DNA of 64,000 nucleotides, from contig OZ020303.1 in assembly GCA_963971305.1 (NCBI GenBank), positions 37,002,106-37,066,105 of the forward strand, given 5' to 3'. Under the pieces are notes generated by a model, which saw nothing but the letters and a program-made list of their open reading frames with translations, made no database searches and had not been told where the DNA came from. Source of the DNA: Arcuatula senhousia (taxonomy: Eukaryota > Mollusca > Bivalvia > Mytilida > Mytilidae). Position numbers and translations under genes: made by a program. Below are positions 55,762 through 64,000 of the stretch, piece by piece (within the stretch, counting starts at the first letter, position 1; each line of letters starts with the position of its first letter).

Positions 55762-55805
55762 ACGCCTGACGCGCATTTCGTCTATTAAAGACACATCAGA
55801 GGCGC
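55762..55805 (-). ncRNA. Hammerhead ribozyme, family 1, core mutated
   Basis: The core reads CUGAUGU instead of CUGAUGA. Helix II is GUGUC-UUUAA-UAGAC with reduced pairing. Likely inactive. Confidence 0.65.
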
Positions 55806-55921
55806 TCTACAAAAAATATTGAAAATGCCAAACACTATATGACTATGAAGAGCATAGTACAGTAAAACCAAAAATACCAAACTGGGGGACCAAATCATTA
55901 CTAAGATGATCAACCTATATC

Positions 55922-57059
55922 TGATGGACTGCATTTTGTTATATGAATAGAATAAATAATTTTTCCTTCAATTGAAATGAACAACATTTTTCAATGCTGT
56001 CAAATAACGCCAATTTTGACAAATTCAAATGAAAGAAATGTAAAAATTTAACATTGATTAAAAATGAGTCATTTTTTAAAAGACAAACAAAATTTGATCA
56101 AAACTAAATCTGCAAAATCTGAAAACCGAATCTAACGTCAACGTCAAAACAGAGCAAAAGGAGGTATTGAATTGTACAGGTTTCATGGCATTTTCATGAC
56201 GTTGAAATCTTATTTTTTTATTCAAACTTGATAAAACCAAGTCTGATCCCTTTTAACGAACATATTCTACTGCAAATCACATCCGTACACGTCGTCGACC
56301 GATAACGTCGAAACGTTAAAACCGCCGTTTAACAACAGGGACTTGATCCGGTCTATCAATATTTTGTTAGCGTCAATGTGCGGTAAGAAAAACAAAAACT
56401 CTTACAAAATACTGATAGAGTGGAACAAGTCTCTGTGGTTTAACTGATATCCGTGCTCGAAACAGGTTCATTTTTTCGCCGCATAGTTTATACTTATCTT
56501 ACACCATATATGACTTTTATTAGAAAAAAGCAATCGAACCGCCAGAATACTGCTTTAAAAAATTCAAAATGGCACTCAAGAGAGGAAAACATTGAAAGTA
56601 GCACAATATCGGTCTTTTATCGCAAATGTTTTTTTTCCACTTAAATAAAACAATCCAATAATAATTTGTGTTATTTTAAATGATGAAACTTGTAGTTTTT
56701 ATTTCAAACCTGTTTAGTTACTTTTTAAGAAGTCAATATCAAGTTTACTTTATAAATTTTGGTGAAGTTCCTTCTTGTGCCTAGTACATTATCATTTATT
56801 ACTAAGATTCATTTAACGCTAATTTTAGACGTTTTTGTCACTTCTCAACAAGATAAAATGACACAAAGATCAAAGATAATACATTGGTTATGTGATGGAA
56901 ATTTTTTTTCGATATAAACCTTATGTGTATAGAAGATTTCAATACAGGGGTGAATGGAATTCAATAAAAATAATTATGCATTCATTACGTCTAGATCACA
57001 GCAAAAACTGTGATTTTAGTATTTTAAAATCATATGTTACATGTATCTTAAACAAATTA
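55922..57059. other. Non-coding region
   Basis: No domain is recognised in the short frames at 56453-56644 or 56892-57080. A CpG-richer patch lies at 56280-56340. Otherwise AT-rich. Confidence 0.4.
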
Positions 57060-57600
57060 CAACAAAGTTCCAGAAGGTAAATTTTGCTACGCATTGCTCG
57101 CATTTCGTCTACTAAAAATCATGAGATGCGCTCTTCCCAAAAAATTTTAAAAGCCAAACATTATATCTAGATTATAAAGAGCATTGAATAATGAAACCAA
57201 AACTGCCAAACATGAAAACCAAATTATGACTAAAATCAACTTATGGCTGGTTTAGGCATGGTTTAGATGATTTTGAAATTAAAACGGATAGTTTATAGCT
57301 CTAATGTGTTCGACAACAGTAAAGTGTTGATGCAAGAGTGGGCTGACAACGGGGAAATAAAGCACCATCAACGGCGCTAACAACCACGGATGTTAGAAAT
57401 ACAAATTACAAGAAAATTCCAGACAATAGATATTGATACGACTAACGCACGCGTTTCGTCTTCTCAGACTCATCAGAGACGATCTATCCAAAATATTGAA
57501 AGAGCCAAACAATATGCCTAGATTATGAAAAGCATTGAACAATTAAACCAAAGTACCAAATAAAGGTAATAACAAAACTACCGAACTTGAATGATCAATC
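57060..57600 (-). repeat. Diverged hammerhead repeat family 1
   Basis: This older copy of the family 1 unit has TTCCAGAAGGTAAATTTTGC, a broken hammerhead at about 57091-57134, the AAAGTGTTGATGCAAGAGTG body, and a second hammerhead at 57439-57482. Divergence is far greater than among the other arrays. Confidence 0.65.
57439..57482 (-). ncRNA. Hammerhead-like ribozyme, diverged family 1
   Basis: CUGAUGA, helix II GUCU/AGAC (loop GAGA), and GAAA are intact. Helix III is longer (CGC-GU-GCG, 3 bp), the cleavage site is GUU, but helix I is only partly paired. Confidence 0.5.
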
Positions 57601-58112
57601 TCATAGTCCAGAGAAAATGACAAAAACGAATCAGTCACACCGGAGAACTGGTGGATCGCAATGGTCCTGACTAGGTACAGGCATTTCAAACGAAATGGTG
57701 GGTTAAACCAGGTTTTATGGCGCCAAACCTCCCTCTTCCATTGCGGTAATGATCATAGAACACAACATAGTTGTGAGACACAATAGGGATATTGAGGTGA
57801 TCATCTCAGTACAGCAGACCAGTCAAACACTAATTAAAACAATTAACTATCATATCTTTTAACTCAATTTTGAACATTTCTACTAGTGGCTGATAACGAA
57901 GAAAGATTTTTTTTAAGTGATCATATGAGACGTATTTTCTTATAGCCCTGCTCCAAAAGTCGGTCACGAAGAAATCGGTGTCTGATAAAAAAAATCTGTG
58001 AAATGTGTGCAAGCTCTGGCATATCGAATAAGTTGTGAAATATAAACACCGTATGCAGGAGAAGTAGGTATATTGCTCTGTAGATTAGGAAAATTAATAA
58101 TTTGAAAATTTC
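57600..58112 (-). pseudogene. Second PLE subfamily, C-terminal end and tail
   Basis: In minus order with frameshifts: IINFPNLQSN (58070-58100), PTSPAYGVYISQLIRYA (58010-58065), then DRLLEQGYKKIRLI and KKIFLRYQPLVEMFKIELKD (57850-57920), followed by the tail with TGATCATTACCGCAATGGAA and CCTGTACCTAGTCAGGACC. It sits between two diverged family 1 pieces and may be inserted into them. Confidence 0.68.
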
Positions 58113-58325
58113 AAACAATTCGAACAAGAAAACCAAATTATGACTAAGATCAACTTATGTCATGGGTAGGCGGATCTTCAGGATTTAGACAATTTTGAAA
58201 TTTAAACGAAAAATCTATAGCTTTGATGTGTTCTTTAACATAAAAATATTGATGCCGGAGCGTGCTAACTTCGGGGAATTAAAACTTCACCAGCATCACT
58301 AACCTTCATGGATGTGCGAAATACA
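58113..58325 (-). repeat. Diverged hammerhead repeat family 1, body without ribozyme
   Basis: It contains CCGGAGCGTGCTAACTTCGG and TTCACCAGCATCACTAACCT, the diverged body of family 1. No hammerhead core. Confidence 0.6.
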
Positions 58326-58358
58326 TATGCAATAATAGAACATTGACTGGAAATAAAA

Positions 58359-60106
58359 CAAGAGGCTCCCAGGAGCCTGAATCGCTCACCTGGTCTTGAT
58401 GTTGACCCTATACTTTTGTAGAGCTAAATGAGCTGAACATTTAAGCAAGCAACAGCTTTTCTCTACCTGCAATAGTTTTCATTCTATAGGCCAAAAACAC
58501 CATTTTTCACCTATAAGGGGCCATAACCCCTTAAGGAGTCATCTGACAACTTCGACCCTATGGAGACTTTTGTAGAGCTAAATGAGCTGAACATTTAAGC
58601 AAGCAACAGCTAATCTCTATCTGCAATAGTTTTCATTCTGTAGGCCAAAAACATGAAAAATCGCTTTTTTCAGGGGCCTTAACCCCTATAAGGAGTCATC
58701 TGACAACTTCGACCCTATGCAGAATTTTGTAGAGCTAAATGAGCTGAACATTTAAGCAAGCAACAGCTAATCTCTATCTGCAATAGTTTTCATTCTGTAG
58801 GCCAAAAACATGAAAAATCGCTATTTTTCGGGGGCCGTATCCTCTATAAGGGGTCATCTGACAACTTGGACCCTATGGACAATTTTGTAGAGCTAAATGT
58901 GCTGAACATTTAAGCAAGCAACAGCTAATCTCTATGTGCAATAGTTTCCACTCTGTAGGACAAAAACATGAAAAAACGCTATTTTTCAAGGGCCGTAACC
59001 CCTATAAGGGGTCATCTGACAACTTCGACCCTATGGAGACTTTCGTAGAGCTAAATGAGCTAAACATTTAAGCAAGCAACAGCTAATCTCTATCTGCAAT
59101 AGTTTTCATTCTGTAGGCCAAAAACATGAAAAATCGCTATTTTTCGGGGGCCATAACCCCTATAAGGGGTCATCTGACAACTTGGACCCTATGGACAATT
59201 TTGTAGAGCTAAATGAGCTGAACATTTAAGCAAGCAACAGCTAATCTCTATGTGCAATAGTTTCCATTCTGTAGGACAAAAACATGAAAAAACGCTATTT
59301 TTCAAGGGCCGTAACCCCTATAAGGGGTCATCTGACAACTTAGACCCTATGGAGACTTTTGTAGAGCTAAATGAGCTAAACATTTAAGCAAGCAACAGCT
59401 AATCTCTATCTGCAATAGTTTTCATTCTGTAGGCCAAAAACATGAAAAATGGTTATTTTTCACCTTTAAGGGGCCGTAACCCCTATAAGGGGTCATCTGA
59501 CAACTTCGACCCTATGGAGACTTTCGTAGAGCTAAATGAGCTTAACATTTAAGCAAGCAACAGCTAATCTCTATCTGCAATAGTTTTCATTCTGTAGGCC
59601 AAAAACATGAAAAATGGCTATTTTTCACCTTTAAGGGGCCGTAACCCCTATAAGGAGTAATCTGACAACTTCGACCCTATGGAGACTTTCGTAGAGCTAA
59701 ATGAGCTAAACATTTAAGCAAGCAACAGCTAATCTCTATCTGCAATAGTTTTCATTCTGTAGGCCAAAAACATGAAAAAATGCTATTTTTCACCTTTAAG
59801 GGGCCGTAACCCCTATAAGGGGTCATCTGACAACTTTGACCAAATGGAGACTTTTGTAGAGCTGTTGATGCTGAATCAGTAACGTGGCCTCAGATTTCCT
59901 CTATCTCTTATACTTTTTGATTTATAAGCCAAAAACAGTAGTCTGACCCCCCTAGTCTATTTTTAGTAACGGCGGCCATGTTTTTTGACAGATCAAAAAT
60001 CGAAACACAAGTTTGGTGCAGGACACCCTAAGGATCAATCATAGCAAGTTTCATTCAATTCTGTTCAGTAGTTTCAGAGGAGAAGATTTTTGAAAAATTG
60101 TTAACG

Positions 60107-60147
<41 letters not shown>

Positions 60148-60189
60148 ACGCCAAGTGATGGCAATAGCTCACATAGACCCAGGTGAGCT
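58359..60189 (+). mobile_element. Helitron-like element with ten 154-165-bp core repeats
   Basis: It begins CAAGAGGCTCCCAGGAGCC and GAATCGCTCACCTG. GAGCTA-like unit starts recur at 58421, 58575, 58732, 58890, 59048, 59206, 59364, 59529, 59694 and 59859, so the period grows from 154-158 to 165 bp when a CACCTTTA insert appears in later units. Then come a unique segment (GGCGGCCATGTTTTTTGACA), an (ACG)n run at 60108-60147, and the end GACGCCAAGTGATGGCAATA with AGGTGAGCT. No protein gene. Confidence 0.72.
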
Positions 60190-60329
60190 AAAAATTGAAC
60201 GGATGAGGCTTAGAAACAGGAAAACGCGAGTGTCTTCCGAGCGTTTTCTTGTTTCGAGCCGAATTCGTATTAAATAATTTTATTTCGAGTCAGTGTACTA
60301 TTATTGTGTTCATACTGCATTACTTTTTT

Positions 60330-63325
60330 AGCTCACCTGACCCGAAGGGTCATGTGAGCTATTGTCATCGTTAGGCGTCCGTCGTCCGTCCGTCTGTCCG
60401 TCGTCCGTCGTCCGTTAACTTTTCTTCAAAGATCTTCTCTGAAACCACTGAAGGGATTGCATTGAAACTTTGTATACTTGATCTTTAGGATGTCCTATAC
60501 CAAGTTTGTGAATTATATACACGTTGACCAACCAACATGGCCGCCGTTGCTAACAAGAGGCTCCCAGGAGCCTGAATCGCTCACCTGGTCTTGATGTTGA
60601 CCCTATACTTTTGTAGAGCTAAATGAGCTGAACATTTAAGCAAGCAACAGCTTTTCTCTACCTGCAATAGTTTTCATTCTATAGGCCAAAAACACCATTT
60701 TCACCTATAAGGGGCCATAACCCCTATAAGGAGTCATCTGACAACTTCGACCCTATGGAGAATTTAGTAGAGCTAAATGAGCTGAACATTTAAGCAAGCA
60801 ACAGCTAATCTCTATCTGCAATAGTTTTCATTCTATAGGACAAAAAGATGAAAAATCGCTATTTTTCAGGGGCCGTAACCCCTATAAGGGTTCATCTGAC
60901 AACTTCGACCCAATGGAGAATCTTGTAAAGCTAAATGAGCTGAACATTTAACAAGCAACGGCTAATCTCTATCTGCAATAGTTTTCATTCTGTAGGCCAA
61001 AACATGAAAAATCGCTATTTTTCAGGGGCCGTAACCCCTATAAGGAGTCATCTGACAACTTCAACCCTATGGAGAATTTTGTAGACCTAAATGAGCTGAA
61101 CATTTAAGCAAGCAACAGCTAATCTCTATCTGCAATAGTTTTCTTTCTGTAGGACAAAAACATGAAAAATCACTATTTTTCATGGGCCGTAACCCCTATA
61201 AGGGGTCATCTGACAACTTCGACCCTATGGAGAATTTTGTAAAGCTCAATGAGCTGAACATTTAAGCAAGCAACAGCTAATCTCTATGTGCAATAGTTTT
61301 CATTCTGTAGGCCAAAAACATGAAAAAATGCCATTTTTCAGGGGTCGTAACCCCTATAAGGGGTTTTCAGACAACTTCGACCCTATGGAGACTTTCGTAG
61401 AGCTAAATGAGCTAAACATTTAAGCAAGCAACAGCTAATCTCTATCTGCAATAGTTTTCATTCTGTAGGCCAAAAACATGAAAAATGGCTATTTTTCACC
61501 TTTAAGGAGCCGTGACCCCTATAAGGGGTCATCTGACAACTTCGACCCTATGGAGACTTTTGTAGAGTTAAATGAGCTGAACATTTAAGCAAGCAACAGC
61601 TAATTTCTATCTGCAATAGTTTTCATTCTGTAGGCCAAAAACATGAAAAAATGCTATTTTTCACCTTTAAGGGGCCGTAACCCCTATAAGGGGTCATCTG
61701 ACAACTTTGACCAAATGGAGACTTTTGTAGAGCTTTTGATGCTGAATCAGTAGCGTGGCCTCAGATTTCCTCTATCTCTTATACATTTTGATTTATAAGC
61801 CAAAAACAGTAGTCTGACCCCCTAGTCTATTTTTAGTAACGGCGGCCATGTTTTTTAACGGATCAAAAATCAAAACACAAGTTTGGTGCATGACACCCTA
61901 AGGATCATTCATACCAAGTTTCATTAAATTCTGTTTGGTAGTTTCAGAGGAGAAGATTTTTGAAAAATTGTTAACAGACGACGACAGACGACGACGACGG
62001 ACGCCAAGTGATGGTAATAGCTCACCTGGACCTTCGGTCCAGGTGAGCTAAAAATAGAACAGGGGGGTCAGACCATTGTTTTTGGCTTATAACTCGAAAA
62101 GTATAATAGATAGAGAAAATCCGAAGCAGCTTTCCTTGTTCAGCATCAAAAGCTCTACGAATCTCTCCATTGAGTCGAAGTTGTGAAACGACTCCTTATA
62201 GGAGTTATTGCTCTTTAATCATCAAATTTGACCATTTTTGCAGTTTTTGGACAATATCTTGAGAACCGTTAGAGCTAGAGGAAAAGTTAGCATTGCAAAA
62301 TTGTTTAGCTCATTGAGATCTACAAAAATGATTTCAGGATCTAAATTGTTAGATCAGCCGTTTAAGAGTTGTTCCCCTTTAACTGTTTTTTTTTTCCATT
62401 AATTTACACTGATTTTCAAAAATCTTCTTCTCTAAAACCACTGAAGGGATTGCATTGATACTTGGTATACATGATCTTTAGGATGTCCTCTACCAACTTT
62501 GTGAATTATATACATGTCGACCAACCAACATGGCCGCGGTTGCTAAAAATAGAACAGGGGGGTCAGACCATTGTTTTTGGCTTATAACTCAAAAAGTATA
62601 AGAGATAGAGAAAATCCGAAGCAACCTTCCTTGTTCAGCACCAAAAGCTCTACCAATCTCTCTGTTGAGTCGAAGTTGTGAAACGACTCCTTATAGGAGT
62701 TATTGCCCTTTAATCATCAAAATTGACCATTTTTGCAGTTTTTGGACAATATCTTGAAAACCGTTAGAGCTAGAGGAAAAGTTAGCATTGCAGAATTGTT
62801 TAGCTCATTGAGATCTACAAAAATGATTTCAGGGTCTAAATTGTCAGATCAGCTGTTTAAGAGTTATTCCCCTTTAACTGTTTTTTCCATTAATTTACAC
62901 TGATTTTTAAAAATCTTCTTCTCTTAAACCACTGAAGGGATTGCATTGATACTTGGTATACATGATCTTTAGGATGTCCTCTACCAAGTTTGTGAATTAT
63001 ATACATGTCAACGAACCAACATGGCCGCCATTGCTAAAAATAGAACAGGGGGGTCAAACCATTGTTTTTGGCTTATAACTCAAAAAGTATAAGAGATAAA
63101 GAAAATCGGAAGCAAATTTTTTTGTTCAGCATCAAAAGGTCCTTACAGTAGTTATTGCCCTTTAACTGTTTTTTTTTCTATTTATTTAAACTGATTTCCA
63201 AAAATCTTCTCTGAAACCACTGAAAGGATTGTTTTGCAACTTTGTATACTTGAAAGTTTATGAAATTTATTTAAACTTTGGCATAAGAGATCAGGTGAGC
63301 GATTCAGGCTCCTGGGAGCCTCTAG
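60330..63325 (-). mobile_element. Helitron-like element, split by a nested copy
   Basis: The ends are the 31-nt hairpin 60330-60360 (AGCTCACCTGACCC/GGGTCATGTGAGCT) with CGTCCGTCGTCC behind it, and GGTGAGCGATTCAGGCTCCT to CTAG at 63325. The interior after 62050 has units of about 491-495 bp (ATAGAACAGGGGGGTCAGAC at about 62053, 62549 and, slightly altered, 63040). The element at 60554-62049 interrupts GTTGCTAA/AAATAGAAC, a site seen uninterrupted at about 62535-62555. Confidence 0.7.
60554..62049 (+). mobile_element. Nested Helitron-like element with core repeats
   Basis: It starts CAAGAGGCTCCCAGGAGCC and ends in the perfect hairpin 62019-62049 (AGCTCACCTGGACC-TTC-GGTCCAGGTGAGCT). It holds about eight core units of 155-165 bp, closely similar to 58359-60189. 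It lies in opposite orientation to the element it interrupts. Confidence 0.75.
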
Positions 63326-64000
63326 TTTATTTTGTTTAACGTGTTTTTTAACAAAATGAATAAATGGAAAAATCAATAAATCACCCCACAGCGACCCTCT
63401 CTCCTTGTATGGTCATAACACCTGTCAATTGGCCTACTTGATACGTCCAACCTGGTTAATCTGGTTTCTCGAGTTGCAATCGAAGTGCATGAATTTGACC
63501 TTAGAATCCGATATCGTTCCTGTCTCTGGACAGATTTATTCGAGTGGCATGATTGTGTTCATACTGTTAAAATGGCGTTGAAAATATAGAAAAAAATCTA
63601 GCCTTTAACATGTATAGGTTACTTTTCAAAGTAAGTTTGGTAAAGCTTAACAAAGATTTGAACATGTTTCACATAAAAAAATATCAATCTCAAAAATTTT
63701 CGTGAAGTATTTTCATTAATCTAAACAAAATCCTAAGCATGTTTAAATACTACATGTAAACGTGATTAAATAATATGCGTTAAGAATTGCAAAGAAATTT
63801 ATACTGCAATTGTTCTATATAAGTAGTCAAATTTTAGTGACCGTATATCGATATGTCATATACGGCTACTTTTAAAACACGCCCCTTTTCTATCGTTTGC
63901 TTATATTTGGACCAACTCATTTCGTCAACACGGGTAACCCGGTGGTCACAATGTTTTTATGATCAATTCTACACATGCGTTGATCCTTTCAAAATCGAAG
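63326..64000. other. Non-coding flank at the window end
   Basis: No domain or repeat relationship to the rest of the window is recognised. AT content is high until about 63850, after which the sequence is more balanced. Confidence 0.35.

Larger units (their letters stand above)
54897..55921 (-). repeat. Hammerhead repeat family 1, minus-strand array with four ribozyme sites
   Basis: Reverse-oriented family 1 units have hammerhead sites at 54937, 55309, 55435 and 55762 (spacings 372, 126 and 327 bp). The unit between 55309 and 55435 is shortened and joins CATTTGTACTT to CATAATTAAG. The lower end (54897) is the shared 3' end (reverse complement of TTGTCATTTTTATTT). The upper end is near 55921. 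Confidence 0.85.

Noticed and set aside
1..64000. CRISPR arrays, bacterial operons, rRNA genes
   Set aside because: The window is eukaryotic. The tandem arrays have no spacer/repeat organisation of CRISPR, and no rRNA-like sequence was recognised.

Overview
This window looks like accessory DNA of a marine bivalve, most likely a mytilid mussel. It is AT-rich and intron-bearing, with one small spliced lectin gene and a very high density of retroelement remnants: permuted-domain Penelope-like elements (Naiad type), DIRS, Ty3/gypsy, LINE, and Helitron-like elements carrying about 160-bp core repeats. The organism is inferred from family content only.

Layout. 1-700 holds a 53/31-bp minisatellite and a LINE reverse-transcriptase (RT) tail. 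1137-8759 is a young, minus-strand Ty3/gypsy LTR retrotransposon. Its 760-bp LTRs differ at 2 sites by eye, a G GGA AAC slippery site joins gag to pol, and an 891-bp TA-flanked MITE splits pol between RNase H and integrase. 10.0-14.7 kb has a 52-bp minisatellite, a DIRS relic broken by a transposon that itself contains a giant palindrome of cruciform-prone repeats, and a Naiad RT fragment with an in-frame TGA at a Cys position. 17.3-25.7 kb has Naiad tails, Helitron-like elements and a tandem repeat carrying a hammerhead ribozyme. 26.2-29.5 kb is the one convincing host gene: a two-exon, minus-strand secreted H-type lectin of 148 aa whose 2.7-kb intron is filled by Naiad debris in both orientations. 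32.5-36.7 kb has 358-bp hammerhead repeats, some inserted into Naiad relics. 37-43 kb has dispersed repeats and AT-rich sequence. 43.1-47.4 kb is a nearly complete but frameshifted Naiad (N-terminal GIY-YIG nuclease, CxC linker, RT) split by a Helitron-like element. 48.5-58.3 kb has more Naiad and PLE pieces, a tandem 1.5-kb repeat, and hammerhead arrays on the minus strand. 58.4-63.3 kb is a nest of three Helitron-like elements, one inserted into another.

The most interesting system is a set of two related repeat families (about 358 and 388 bp) that each carry a type I hammerhead self-cleaving ribozyme. The second family shows compensatory changes in two helices between copies. Insertions share one 3' end and have variable 5' ends, as expected of retrozyme-like elements copied by a PLE-type or LINE-type RT. 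Empty sites occur elsewhere in the window.
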